In this document: positions 1 through 8,560 of the stretch, in pieces
Position numbering within the stretch: the first letter of the stretch is position 1
Layout of the letters: every line of letters starts with the position of its first letter
Assembly (NCBI GenBank): GCA_963738305.1
Contig: CAVTVU010000003.1
Span: forward strand, 62,001-126,000
DNA length: 64,000 nucleotides
Reading direction: 5' to 3'
Source: JBBRHQ01 sp963738305
Lineage (GTDB): Bacteria > Actinomycetota > Thermoleophilia > Solirubrobacterales > 70-9
Made by a program: the position numbers and the translations under genes
The notes under the pieces: generated by a model
What the model was told of the DNA's origin: nothing
The model's database searches: none
The model's input: only the letters and a program-made list of their open reading frames with translations

Positions 1-463
1 CGAAGTCCACCTTGCCCGACTGCCAGAAGGGACGGTGTACCTCGAGGTCCCCGCCGGGATAGACGAGGACGGCGCCGCCGCGGTCGAGCGCCAGCCTGGC
101 GTTTTGGTGGGAGGCGGACACGCAGCCGAACTTGGCCAGCCTGAAGGGAAGAGGCATCGCGAGGACCAGGTTGTGGACGAGTGGGTGAAGGCGCCGCTCG
201 GCCCCGAAGTAGCCGGCGAAGGCGAGGGTGAAGACCATCGTGTCCGGCGTGACGTTGCCGCCGGAGTGGTTGCCGACCAGCAGCACCGGACCCTCGGCGG
301 GGATCCGCTCGAGACCTCGGACCTCGGCGCGGAAGTAGAAGGAGGCGAGCACCCAGAGGCCGGGCAGGTTCTCGCGGATGTAGTCGGGATCTCGGTCGTC
401 GAGGTCCGCCTGCGGGATCCGTGCGAGGACGGGGTTCTTGATCAGCGGAGCGAGCGCTCGCAA
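1..463 (-). CDS. Lysophospholipid acyltransferase family protein (partial, runs off the window start)
   Basis: Reading the minus strand gives an uninterrupted frame from about 463 to the window edge. It contains GPVLLVGNHSGGNVTPDTM, where NHSGG stands in for the usual NHxxxxD acyltransferase block I. Further on, GAVLVYPGGDLEVHRPFW matches the glycine/proline-rich block III of the PlsC-like family, which transfers acyl groups from acyl-CoA to glycerolipids at the membrane. The C-terminal part lies outside the window. The frame opens just after a TGA at 484-482, and the first usable start is TTG at 463, so the start is uncertain. It follows an alpha/beta hydrolase and a TetR regulator on the same strand, which suggests one lipid-related operon. 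The exact acyl acceptor cannot be told. Confidence 0.72.
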   Translation of the reverse strand, partial: MRALAPLIKNPVLARIPQADLDDRDPDYIRENLPGLWVLASFYFRAEVRGLERIPAEGPVLLVGNHSGGNVTPDTMVFTLAFAGYFGAERRLHPLVHNLVLAMPLPFRLAKFGCVSASHQNARLALDRGGAVLVYPGGDLEVHRPFWQSGKVDF

Positions 464-481
464 CGGCGGGCTCCGGGCGGC

Positions 482-1443
482 TCAGGCGTCGGGCCCGCGG
501 CGCATGCGCTCGCGCACGCTGCGCCAGCGACCACTCGAAGGGCTCGGTCTCCTCGATGAAGCCGGTCAGCTCTTCGACGATCCGCTCGGGCGCGTCGAGC
601 ATTGGCCAGTGACCCGAGCCCTCGATCTCGACGTAGTGGCTGTGGGCGACCAGCTCGTGGGCGCGCCGGCCGTGCTCGACCGGGATCACCGGGTCCTCGT
701 CGCCCCAGATCAGCAGGAAGGGCATCTGGTCAGCGAGGTAGAGCCGGTCGAGCGCCGAGACCTTCTGGCCGTCCGGGCCGATCACGCTGCGCATCGTCTC
801 CAGGAAGGCGTCGCGGGCGCCCTGATGGACGAGCGAGGCGAAGCCGCGGGCGAACTCGGCCACGTCGGGGCCCGCCTCGATCCCGAGCTTGGCCGCCAGC
901 GAGCGGACGGTGTCGCCGGCCTGCACCGAGCGTTCGCTCGCCAGCAGCGGCAGCACCCACTCCGAGCCCGGCAGGGTGGAGGCCCGCAGCAGCGGGTGGA
1001 CCTCCTTGCCGAGTCCGCCGGTCGAGATCAGCGCCATCCGCTCCACGTACTCCGGGAAGAGGTAGGCGAGCTGCATCGCGATCCCTCCGCCCAGCGAGTG
1101 GCCGACGACGGTGGCCCCGCTCGAAGCCGAGCACCGCGAGCAGGTCGCGGACGCCGGCGGCATAGGCGCCCAGGGAGTAGTCGCCCCGCGGCTTGGCCGA
1201 TCGCCCGTGGCCGATCATGTCGGGGGCGATCACCGTGTAGCGCTCGGCGAGCGCCGGCATCACCTTGCGCCAGGAATCCGAGGTGGAGGTGATCCCGTGG
1301 AGCAGCACCAGCAACGGTCCCTCGCCAGCGGCCTGGAAGCCGACCGTGTGGCCGTGCAGGGTGACCTCCTCGTAGGGCCCGAGGGGCTCGCCGGGGCGCC
1401 CCAGCTCGAGGGCCTCTCGGAATGTCGTCGTCTTCTCGATCAA
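482..1443 (-). CDS. Alpha/beta-fold hydrolase (frameshifted)
   Basis: The N-terminal half has the oxyanion-hole region PLLVLLHGITSTSDSWRKVM, then APDMIGHGRSAKP. The nucleophile elbow VVGHSLGGG follows about 110 residues in, and the late acid/histidine region reads LLIWGDEDPVIP and GSGHWPMLDAPE. All four are hallmarks of the esterase/haloalkane dehalogenase-like superfamily. The two halves lie in different frames, joined by a missing base in a G run near 1118. A second shift near 527 would restore an ending at the TGA at 484-482. The start is TTG at 1443, overlapping the TGA of the TetR gene (TTGA), with AAGGAG just upstream. This is translational coupling, so the TetR protein probably controls this gene. 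Substrate unknown. Confidence 0.75.
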
Positions 1444-2109
1444 GTCCGGCTCCTTTCCGTCCCGGACGCTGCCAGGGCGAGCTCGACGCAGGCGGTGCGC
1501 ACCTCCGCGGCGCCCACCGGGAAGGCGTCGGCGCTGCCCGCCGCGCCCGGGCGGAGGCCGACGCCGGACCGCGCCAGGTGAAGGACGCCGATCGCCTGCA
1601 GGTAGAGCTGGTTGGCGCGGAGGTCGGCTTCGGGCACCTCCAGCTGGTCCAGGACGGCGGCGAGCCAGCCGATGCACGTCGCCATCGAGCTGCCGAGACG
1701 CAGCCAGACGGCGTCGGAGAGCTCGGTGCGTGAGTTGCTCGGCCGGCTGGCGCAGGAGGGAGAGCGCGCAGTCGAGGAAGGCGGGGTGCTCGATCCCGTA
1801 GTCGGCGAAGGCCTCGAATCCGCGACGCAGCCGCTCGGACGGATCCTCGGTCTCTTCCGCGACGGCGTAGAGCAGGGCGTTGATCTCGGCGAGGTAGCGG
1901 GTGATCGTCAGCGCGAAGAACTCCTCCTTGGAGGCGAAGTGGCGGTAGATCAGCGCCTTGTTGATGCCGACTCGCCGGGCGATCCGGGAGACCCGCGCGT
2001 CCTGCATGCCGCGCTCGTCGAAGAGCTCCCGGGTGGCGTCGACGATCTCGCGCTCGCGCGCCCGCCGCCGCATCGCACGGGGGTTGCTGGTCTCCTTGGT
2101 CGCCGGCAT
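1440..2109 (-). CDS. TetR/AcrR family transcriptional regulator (frameshifted)
   Basis: The N-terminus is a typical TetR helix-turn-helix (residues about 15-60), with VSRIARRVGINKALIYRHFA followed by SKEEFF. The ligand-binding half is helical. After ...AEQLTH the frame breaks: one extra C near 1724 moves it, and the protein resumes as ELSDAVWLRLGSSMATCIGW and runs to TGA at 1442-1440. Restored length is about 223 residues, normal for the family. It starts at ATG 2109 and diverges from a methyltransferase gene. The gap holds a GTAACC/GGTTAC inverted repeat that is probably its operator. The downstream hydrolase overlaps its stop. The break looks like a sequencing indel, because conserved sequence continues in the new frame. 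Confidence 0.83.
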
Positions 2110-2119
2110 CCAACCAAGT

Positions 2120-2146
2120 GTAACCCTTGGTGTAAACGATGGTTAC
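2120..2146. promoter_or_regulatory. Candidate TetR operator (inverted repeat)
   Basis: GTAACC at 2120-2125 and GGTTAC at 2141-2146 form perfect 6 bp inverted arms, 15 bp apart. They lie 11 bp upstream of the TetR start codon and between two divergent genes. Position and symmetry fit a TetR-family operator; binding itself is inferred. Confidence 0.5.
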
Positions 2147-2179
2147 TTGCGGTTCGCAAGCCGGTTCGCTAGACAGGCC

Positions 2180-2845
2180 TTGTTGCCTTCAGCGCCTGAC
2201 CATCGCGCGATCGTCGAAGCCGGCTATGACGCGGTCGCAGACCGGTATGCGACGCTGGAGTCGCCGGAGCGGCAGTGGCCGCGGATGCGCTGGCTGCGCG
2301 ACCTGCTGGGCCGGTTGGAGGACGGGGCTCGGGTTCTCGACGTCGGTTGCGGGAACGGATTGCCCGCCACCCGGGAGATCGCCGACCGACACCGGGCGGT
2401 CGGGGTCGACATGTCGCGTGCCCAGATCGATCGTGCTCGCGAGAATGTCCCCGGCGCGGAGTTCCGGCACTCCGACCTGACAGGGGCCGAGTTCAGCGGG
2501 CGCTTCGCGGCAATCACCGCCTTCTACGTGATCGAGCATCTGCCGCGCACAGATCACGCCGCCGTCTTCGAGCGCTTCCACCGCTGGCTCGAGCCGGGCG
2601 GTTATCTGCTGTTCACGGTGGAGCCGGCGGACGAGCCCGGGGTGGTCGGCGACTGGCTCGGCAGCCCAATGTTCTTCAGCCAGTACGGGGCCGGCACAAC
2701 ATTGCGCCTGCTGCGCGAGGCGGGGTTCGAAGTGCTGGAGACGTCGATCGAGCGGCAGCTCGAGGGAGAGCGCGAGGTCTCCTATCTCTGGGTGCTGGCG
2801 CAGAGCCGGCCGGTGGACGAGCGGCTCCGGGAGGAGGGACCATGA
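2180..2845 (+). CDS. Class I SAM-dependent methyltransferase
   Basis: The SAM-binding motif I VLDVGCGNG lies about 50 residues in. The acidic end of strand 2 is VGVDMS, and a post-motif reads FYVIEHLPR followed by WLEPGGYLLFTV. This is the canonical Rossmann methyltransferase layout (Methyltransf_11/25 type); its substrate cannot be predicted. The start is uncertain: TTG at 2180 or 2183 is the first initiator that leaves the conserved IVEAGYDAVADRYA helix intact. The longer upstream reading frame overlaps the divergent TetR gene and is not believable. Its stop overlaps the next gene's ATG (ATGA at 2842-2845), so the two are coupled. Expression is probably controlled from the inverted repeat at 2120-2146. 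Confidence 0.8.
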   Translation: MLPSAPDHRAIVEAGYDAVADRYATLESPERQWPRMRWLRDLLGRLEDGARVLDVGCGNGLPATREIADRHRAVGVDMSRAQIDRARENVPGAEFRHSDLTGAEFSGRFAAITAFYVIEHLPRTDHAAVFERFHRWLEPGGYLLFTVEPADEPGVVGDWLGSPMFFSQYGAGTTLRLLREAGFEVLETSIERQLEGEREVSYLWVLAQSRPVDERLREEGP

Positions 2846-3791
2846 CGGGCGATAGGAGCGGCGACGCCCGGCCGGTCAAACCCCTCGCGGCGCTGCTGGC
2901 GCTCGCCGCGGGCGTCGGTGCCTCGATCGCGGTGGCGGCATCGGGCTCGACCGAGCTGGGCGGGACGACCGACGCGCCGGTGTACGGGGCCGAGGCCCCG
3001 GTGGTGGAGTCTCGACCACCCCCGGAACGAAGCCCTACCGCACGCCGAACGGCGTGCTGACGAGCTGGCGCTATCACAGCAGCGCCGACTCGCCGGCCGG
3101 GACGATGAGGCTTGAGCTGTTCAAGCCCCTGGCGGGCGAGGGCGTCTACCGGGCCGCGGCCGCCAGCGACGTCGAGGACCTCGAGCCCTCCAAGGCCTAC
3201 GAGTTCCGCGCGCGGATCCCGGTGGAGCGCGGCTACATGCTGGGCCTCGACCCCGGCGCGGACGCCGAGGTCGCGATGACGGTCACCTCGGGAGCCGACC
3301 AGATGTACCAGTTCGGCGGTGACGTGCCGGTAGGCGCGACCAACACGGCGACGGGGCCGTTCCCCACCTACCGGGTGAACGTGGCGGCCACGGTCGAGCC
3401 CGACGCCGACCACGACTACTACGGCGACCGGACCCAGGACCGCTGTCCGACCCAGAGCGCGACCCATCGTGCCTGCTCGAACCGCTTCCGCCTCGGCGAG
3501 CCCCGGCTGAAGCGCGGGAAGGGGAGCGCCACAGTCCGGGTGCGGGTCCCGGGTCCCGGCACGATCTCCCTGAAGGGGAAGGGCGTGGCGAGGAGGCACC
3601 GATCCTTCCCGGCCGGGGCGCGGGTCGTGACCGGGCCGGGCTCGGTGAAGCTCGCGATCAAGGCGAAGGGCAAGGCGAGGAAGAAGCTCGATCTCACCGG
3701 CAGGGCCACGGTGAGGATCCGCGTCACCTACAGGCCCACCGGCGGCCGGCCGAGGACGAAACGGGCGAAGGTCGAGCTGGTCAAACGGTAG
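2842..3791 (+). CDS. Secreted or membrane-anchored protein with a thrombospondin type 3-like segment (frameshifted)
   Basis: The product starts with a short basic region and a hydrophobic segment (PLAALLALAAGVGASIAVAA), consistent with a signal peptide or anchor. The frame breaks near 3010 and resumes as STTPGTKPYRTPNGVLTSWR, continuing to 3791. The middle of the restored protein carries DADHDYYGDRTQDRCPT, closely resembling the acidic calcium-binding TSP3-like motif common in secreted actinobacterial proteins. The C-terminal 100 residues are Lys/Arg/Gly-rich beta-type sequence. The ATG at 2842 overlaps the methyltransferase stop, so the two genes are co-translated. Function unknown; it may bind Ca2+ at the cell surface. 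No enzyme motif is visible. Confidence 0.62.
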
Positions 3792-3901
3792 CGGTCGAGG
3801 CTGGGGTGTTGGCAGGTTCCACCCCAGGGGTGCTGGTCGGCGGGGCCCGTCGGGCCGAGCATGGTCATTGCAAGCAGCACCCGACTACCAAGGAGAAAGC
3901 A

Positions 3902-4295
3902 ATGACCACCAAGACCAAGATCCGCAACTCGCTCGCCGCCCTCGCTGTCTCGTGCCACCGCCCTGGCCTGCTTCGCCGGGACGGCCACAGCCGCCTCGCC
4001 GGCGCCGACCAAGGTCCTGATCCAGGCTGAGTCCGGTGGCTTCTTCGGCTACGTGAAGAGCCCGAGGCTGGCCTGCAAGTCGGAGCGCAAGGTCGTCCTC
4101 TTCAAGCAGCTCGGCTCCAAGCAGGACCCGCGCAACGACGAGAAGGTCGCGATGGACCTCGCCGAGGCCAACGGCGACGGCTACATGTGGGACCTGGGCA
4201 ACCCCGGCCTGCACTCCGGCCGCTACTACGCCCGCGCCACCCACACCCCGAAGTGCCACGCCGCGAACAGCGTCACGCTGCGCGCCCAGCCCTAG
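3902..4295 (+). CDS. Small secreted protein, unknown function (frameshifted)
   Basis: The ATG at 3902 follows a strong ribosome site (AAGGAG). The N-terminus is MTTKTKIRNSLAALAVS. One extra T near 3951 breaks the frame. Skipping it restores a signal peptide (ATALACFAGTATAASPAP) and a mature domain of about 100 residues with ESGGFFGYVKSPRLAC, GYMWDLGNPG and two or three cysteines. I do not recognise the family. The domain resembles other small exported beta-rich proteins of soil actinobacteria. It is followed directly by a strong hairpin terminator. Confidence 0.6.
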
Positions 4296-4320
4296 GCGAG
4301 GCGATCCGCTCTCACCCCAC

Positions 4321-4345
4321 CGCCCGGCGGCTCCGCCGCCGGGCG
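4321..4345 (+). terminator. Intrinsic terminator-like hairpin
   Basis: CGCCCGGCGG at 4321-4330 pairs perfectly with CCGCCGGGCG at 4336-4345 across a 5-base loop, followed by GTTTCGGG. It lies 26 bp after the small secreted protein gene. There is no clean T run, as is usual in high-GC actinobacteria. Confidence 0.6.
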
Positions 4346-4454
4346 GTTTCGGGTCCGGGCACGTTTGATCGTCAGGCGCGGTTCCGGGGGGCGCGCGGAT
4401 AGGATGCCCGCGGGTGTCGGTTTAGATCTCTGCCACAGCAACCGAGGGAGTGAA

Positions 4455-5324
4455 ATGAGCAACGCGCGCACGCGTGTCGCGGGCATCGCCGCAGGCCTTT
4501 GCACGGCAGGATTGCTGGCGGCGGGTTGCGGGGGGAGCGACGACAACGAGGCGACGACGCTCAAGGTCGGGATCGGCGAGCAGGGCAAGAAAGCCTCCTT
4601 CACGGCACCCAAGTCCTCCGATGCGGGCCTGGTCGATCTGAAGCTGACGAACGACGGCAAGCAGCCCCACGGGCTCCAGCTCATCCGCTACACGGGCAAT
4701 CACACCATGCAGGACGTGCTCCGCGAGCTGGGCAAGCAAAGCGACGTGATCCCGCCTTGGGCGAGGCTGGAGGGCGGGATCGGAAGCGTCGAGCCGGGCA
4801 AGACCGGCAGCGCCACCCTCGACCTCATCGGTGGCAACTACGTGCTGGTGGACGCCGCGGCGCTGTTCGGTAACGGCGGCCCTCCGGCCACCGCGGGCAT
4901 GAAGCTCAGCGGCGGCTCCAGTGGCGACCTTCCCAGCACCCCGGGCGACGTCACGGCCGCGACCGCCGGGCACGACGAGTACAAGTGGGACGTCTCCGGG
5001 CTGAGCGCGGGAACCAACAAGGTCACCTTCACCAGCAAGGGCGAGGACGCCGTGCATCTGATCATTGCCGCGCCGGTGAAGGGCAAGGCGCCCCCACTGA
5101 ACCAGATCAAGAAGGATTTCGCGAGCAACGGGCCGCCCCCGCCATACATCGACCCCACCGGGTTCCAGAGCACCGCGATCCTCGACGGGGGGCTCTCGCA
5201 GACGACCTCGCTGAAGCTCCAGAAGCCCGGGCAGTACATTTTTTTCTGCCCGCTGACAGACCGTGACGGCAAGGGCAAGCCGCACGACCAGGAGGGCCTG
5301 CTCTCGGTCGAGACCGTGAAGTGA
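4455..5324 (+). CDS. Secreted lipoprotein with cupredoxin-like ending, unknown function
   Basis: Starting at ATG 4455 (preceded by GAGGGAG), the protein has a lipoprotein signal peptide ending in the lipobox LLAAGC, then GGSDDNEATT. The mature part of about 265 residues is beta-rich and looks like two repeated domains. One begins ASFTAPKSSDAGLVDLKLTN; the other runs through HDEYKWDVSGLSAGTNKVTF. The last domain ends with KPGQYIFFCPLTDRDGKGKP, reminiscent of the copper-loop region of plastocyanin-like folds (F-x-C), but the other ligands are not clear. It is probably surface-anchored. Alternatives are a substrate-binding or redox carrier lipoprotein. It stands alone, with a convergent serine hydrolase downstream. 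Confidence 0.66.
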   Translation: MSNARTRVAGIAAGLCTAGLLAAGCGGSDDNEATTLKVGIGEQGKKASFTAPKSSDAGLVDLKLTNDGKQPHGLQLIRYTGNHTMQDVLRELGKQSDVIPPWARLEGGIGSVEPGKTGSATLDLIGGNYVLVDAAALFGNGGPPATAGMKLSGGSSGDLPSTPGDVTAATAGHDEYKWDVSGLSAGTNKVTFTSKGEDAVHLIIAAPVKGKAPPLNQIKKDFASNGPPPPYIDPTGFQSTAILDGGLSQTTSLKLQKPGQYIFFCPLTDRDGKGKPHDQEGLLSVETVK

Positions 5325-5355
5325 CGCCCGAGCCGGTCACCGGCGGGAGCTGCGG

Positions 5356-6540
5356 TCAGAGCGAGGCATAGACGGCGTCGATCAGGGCCCGGTTTCGGGG
5401 GTTCTGCCAGCGCGGCCCGGCCCGGTTCATCGCGTAGCCGAAGGCGAGGCCGGCGTCGGGATCGGCGAAGCCGAGCGACCCGCCGGCGCCGAAGTGCCCG
5501 AAGCCGCGCGGGCCTCGGGCCTAGCGGCCGCTCGGGCTGGGTGAGCTGGAAGCCAAGGCCGAATCGCGAGGGGCGCCCCAGCACGAAGTCGGGCCCGCTG
5601 GACTGTTCGGTGATCGCAGCTTCCAGCGTCCCGGCGTCCAGCAGACGGACCCCGTCGACCGACCCGCCGCAGGCGAGCGCCGTGTAGATCCGGGCGATGC
5701 CCGCTGCGGTCGCGTGGCCGTTGGTCGAGGGCATGACCGCCTCTCGCCAGGCCCTCGTGTTGACCGTCCCCAGACCCGAGATCCCGGGCGGGTTGAAGTA
5801 GGCGCTGCAAAGCAGCGCAGTCCGCTCGTCATCCGAGGCGGTGTCTTCACCCGTTCTCGGCCCGCTTCGCCGGGCGGACCGCTGGGGCGGATCGAGTTCG
5901 AAGAGGTAGTCGGCCACGCGCCCTTGGTCACCGGCGCGAAGGCCGAAATGGAAGTCTGCCCCGAGCGGCTCCGCGACCTGGCGGCGGAAGAGCTCGCCGA
6001 TCGTGACCCCGCCGCGATCCGCCGAACGATCTCCCCGACCAGGAACCCGAACGTGTTGACGTGGTAGCCGTGGAGCCGGCCCGGCTCCCACCAGGGCTCT
6101 CCTCCGCCAGCGCCGCGGCCATCGTCTCCGGCTCGTACATCGCCAGGTCCGGCAGCGTGCGGCGGATCGCCCGGCAGGCCGGCACGGTGGGCGAGCACCC
6201 ACCTCGCCGTGATCGCTTCCTTGGCCGCCGCGCCGAACCCGGGCCAGTGGCGGGCCACGGGATCGTCGAGGTCGAGCTGCCCCTCCTCGACCAGCATCAG
6301 CAGGCAGGTGGCGGCCATCGCCTTGCCGACCGAGAAGACGTCGACGAGCGTGTCGGCCTCCCAGGGGCGACCCTTCTCGCGATCCTTCCAGCCTCCCCAG
6401 ACCTCGACCACGGGCCGCCCGTCGAGGGTGACCGAGACCGCCGCTCCGATCTCACCGCGATGGCGGAAGTTCTCGGCCAGGGCCTCCCTCACCGGGGCAA
6501 AGCGGGCGTCGCAGCTGCCGTGGATCGCTGGCACGGGCAC
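5356..6540 (-). CDS. Serine hydrolase of the beta-lactamase / EstB esterase family (multiply frameshifted)
   Basis: Reading across frames gives a complete class C beta-lactamase-like protein. The N-terminal region AAVSVTLDGRPVVEVWGGW leads to the S-x-x-K motif VFSVGK. The Y-x-N equivalent is GYHVNTFGFLVG. A middle region (EAVMPSTNGHATAAGIARIY) and the C-terminal GHFGAGGSLGFADP follow. These belong to the EstB-like esterase/penicillin-recognition family, usually about 380-400 residues. At least four frame changes are needed (near 6185, 6105, 6015 and 5520), although conserved sequence is continuous, so indel errors are likelier than decay. The start is taken as GTG 6540, with AGGAAG upstream. 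Substrate unknown; the protein is probably cytoplasmic, as no signal peptide is apparent. Confidence 0.7.
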
Positions 6541-6621
6541 CGACCCATTCTTCCTCGTCGCCGGCAACTGGCCGAATCTCGACTTGACGCGGGCCCCCCG
6601 GTGGGGGATAGGCTCGCTGTC

Positions 6622-6972
6622 ATGGAGGTTTCGTCCGCAGGCCATCTCGAGGGAGCCCGGCGCTGGATCGGCCTCCTGGTCCTGCTGGTCGCGGCGCTCA
6701 CGGTGATCGCGCTCGCGGCGCCGTCAGCCCAAGCGCAGGCTTGCGGCAAAGCTCGCAAGGCGAAGAACATCCGCGCCTTCGGGGTCGGCTGCCGCCAGGC
6801 CAAGAAGGTCGTCGCCGAGGACGTCAGCCGGCACAAGTGCCGGAGCCGGTGCAGCTTCCGCAAGGTCGGCCACAGGTGGTCCTGCGAGCAGCGGCCGTCG
6901 GGGCTGAACTCGTGCGAGTACCGCTTCGGCACGTCGCGCTACACCGTCACCTTCAAGTACACCGGCAATTAG
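6622..6972 (+). CDS. Small secreted cysteine-rich protein, unknown function
   Basis: This 116-residue protein starts at ATG 6622. It has a clear signal peptide, including the hydrophobic core WIGLLVLLVAALTVIALAA and a likely cleavage after SAQAQA. The mature basic domain of about 75 residues has six cysteines, including CRSRC, and conserved-looking turns such as SCEYRFGTSRYTVTF. I do not recognise the family. The fold may be disulphide-stabilised. It diverges from the serine hydrolase gene and is followed immediately by a threefold 69 bp hairpin repeat that may act as its terminator. Confidence 0.65.
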   Translation: MEVSSAGHLEGARRWIGLLVLLVAALTVIALAAPSAQAQACGKARKAKNIRAFGVGCRQAKKVVAEDVSRHKCRSRCSFRKVGHRWSCEQRPSGLNSCEYRFGTSRYTVTFKYTGN

Positions 6973-7178
6973 TTCCAGGCCGCCGCGGTGTTAGCGGCGG
7001 CACAGGCATGTCAGGCGGCGAAGCCGCCGCAAGTTATTCCGTTCCAGGCCGCCGCGGTGTTAGCGGCGGCACAGGCATGTCAGGCGGCGAAGCCGCCGCA
7101 AGTTATTCCGTTCCAGGCCGCCGCGGTGTTAGCGGCGGCACAGGCATGTCAGGCGGCGAAGCCGCCGCAAGTTATTCC
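6973..7178. repeat. Tandem repeat, 3 copies of 69 bp, each with two hairpins
   Basis: Copies begin at 6973, 7042 and 7111 and are identical base for base apart from the last copy's final base. Each unit holds two GC stems: CCGCCGC pairing with GCGGCGG around GGTGTTA, and GGCGGC-GAA-GCCGCC. Each ends in an AAGTTATT tail. The array begins right after a stop codon. The unit is a multiple of three, so a reading frame stays open through it, but no start or homology supports coding. It is best read as a repeated terminator-like element. Confidence 0.9.
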
Positions 7179-7217
7179 CGCTCGCCATACACCTGGGTAG
7201 CGGCGCGCCCGGTTCAT

Positions 7218-7255
7218 TGGACGGATCTGGTTGCCATGGCAACCGAATCCGTCCA
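7218..7255. terminator. Perfect-arm intergenic hairpin
   Basis: TGGACGGAT (7218-7226) pairs with ATCCGTCCA (7247-7255), enclosing the self-complementary GGTTGCCATGGCAACC. The rest of 7179-7389 contains only a further GC-rich stretch and no gene that I can support. Confidence 0.45.
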
Positions 7256-7389
7256 GCGAATCCCACGGTCGGCTTCGCTCTACCGGCTCGAAGTGTCCGC
7301 GGCCAGAGGCGGATCAAGCGCGGCGAAGCGGCCGCAGGCGCTCCAAGCGCCGCAGCAACCCGGGGCGCCCGATCGTGTTTCGGGTAGTG

Positions 7390-8349
7390 ATGGCCGCCTT
7401 TTCCAGTCGCACTCGAGTCGGTGTGGTGCTGGCGCTCGCAGCCCTGGGGTTGGCCGCCGCCGCCGGCGCGCTCCTCCTTCCCGTCGCCGAGGGTGCCTTT
7501 CCCGGCAAGCCTGGCCTGATCGTCTTCGACGATTCCTCGCAGAGCGGCGGGGGAGAGTCCGAGTCCGACTGCGTCAGCAACTTCGACGCGATCAAGACGA
7601 TGCGGCCGAGCGGCCGCCACCGGGCCTTCCTGCGCCGGGGAATCGACCCGACCTTCTCGCCCGACGGGAGCCGGATCGCCTTCGGGGTCTGCGACGGGGT
7701 GCAGGGCGACCTGATGGTGATGAGGAGCGACGGTAGCGGTGCGCACCCAGTCCTCGATACTCCGGTGGACGAGTACCAGCCCGCCTTCAGCGCCGACGGC
7801 AAGCGGCTCTTCTTCGTCCGCGACGCTGGTGGTGAGGGCTACGGGAACATCTACTCGGTCGGCATCGACGGCACCGGCCTCGAACGGCTCACGCCCAAGC
7901 ACGGCGAGATCGCCGAGCACAACCCCCAGGCCGCGGCGAACGGCCGTTTCGTTGCCTTCGAGCGCTCGGGACGGATCTTCACGATGCGGCCCGACGGGTC
8001 TCACGAGAAGCGCCTCGTCTTCGGGTACGACCCGGCGATCTCACCCGACAGTCGTCGGGTCGCCTATACCGACGCCGAACAGATCTACCTGATCGGCGCC
8101 GGAGGCCACCACCACCGCCCGCTCACCCAGATCAGGGAGCGAAGCGACGCCTACACCTCCGTCCTCTCACCCGCCTTCTCGCCCGACGGACGCTGGGTCG
8201 CCTTCGCGATCGAGCGCTGTGTCGATTACGGGCCGGGGTGCCGCGACTCCCAGAAGCTGGTCAAGGCCCGCGTCCGTGACGGCAGGCTGGACCGCCTGAC
8301 CAACACCGCGGTCGGCGGCTTCCACCCCGACTGGCAACCGCGCCGCTAG
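7390..8349 (+). CDS. Exported TolB-like (PD40/WD40-like) beta-propeller protein
   Basis: After a signal peptide or anchor (VGVVLALAALGLAAAAGALL), the protein of about 320 residues contains repeated PD40 blades: DPTFSPDGSRIAFGV, QPAFSADGKRLFFVRDAG, AISPDSRRVAY and SPAFSPDGRWVAFAIE. These match the F-S-P-D-G-x-x-I-A-F consensus of TolB-type propellers. With no Pal or Tol partners nearby, and in an actinobacterium, it is likely a lone surface or periplasm-like propeller involved in binding, not a true Tol system component. ATG 7390 was chosen; GTG 7387 directly before it is possible. About five blades are visible, fewer than a full six-blade TolB, so some blades are divergent or missing. Confidence 0.78.
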   Translation: MAAFSSRTRVGVVLALAALGLAAAAGALLLPVAEGAFPGKPGLIVFDDSSQSGGGESESDCVSNFDAIKTMRPSGRHRAFLRRGIDPTFSPDGSRIAFGVCDGVQGDLMVMRSDGSGAHPVLDTPVDEYQPAFSADGKRLFFVRDAGGEGYGNIYSVGIDGTGLERLTPKHGEIAEHNPQAAANGRFVAFERSGRIFTMRPDGSHEKRLVFGYDPAISPDSRRVAYTDAEQIYLIGAGGHHHRPLTQIRERSDAYTSVLSPAFSPDGRWVAFAIERCVDYGPGCRDSQKLVKARVRDGRLDRLTNTAVGGFHPDWQPRR

Positions 8350-8397
8350 CACCCCGCAAGCTCCTCGCCGCCCGGCCGGAAGGGGGAGACTGGGCGG

Positions 8398-8556
8398 GTG
8401 CCCCCGGGACCGCTGGCCATCGGCCGACACCTGCTGTTCCGCCAGATCGGCCACGGCGGCTGGATCCTGATCGTGGTCCTGGTCGTCGCCTTTCTGGCGA
8501 TCCGCTACTGGCCCGCGATCGCCGCCGCGGTGGAGAGGTGGTGGCGCTCCAGGTGA
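8398..8556 (+). CDS. Small single-span membrane protein (52 aa)
   Basis: A GTG start at 8398 follows GGAAGGGGGAG and opens a 52-residue frame ending TGA at 8556. The product has a short amphipathic N-terminus (LAIGRHLLFRQIGHGG) and one strong membrane helix (WILIVVLVVAFLAIRYW), then a basic tail (ERWWRSR). This positive-inside pattern fits a real inner-membrane microprotein. It falls between the propeller gene and a convergent TIGR03118 gene. No family recognised. Confidence 0.55.
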   Translation: MPPGPLAIGRHLLFRQIGHGGWILIVVLVVAFLAIRYWPAIAAAVERWWRSR

Positions 8557-8560
8557 GCCG

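Noticed and set aside
4838..6202. 454-residue minus-strand frame across 4838-6202
   Set aside because: Its first half is the serine hydrolase in one of its shifted frames; the rest is antisense to the lipoprotein gene and shows no family.
6973..7178. CRISPR array
   Set aside because: There are no spacers: the three units are contiguous and near-identical, and no cas gene is present.
6988..7200. Small coding repeat protein in the 69 bp array
   Set aside because: The unit length is a multiple of three, so the frame stays open by chance; there is no ribosome site and the sequence is dominated by hairpin stems.
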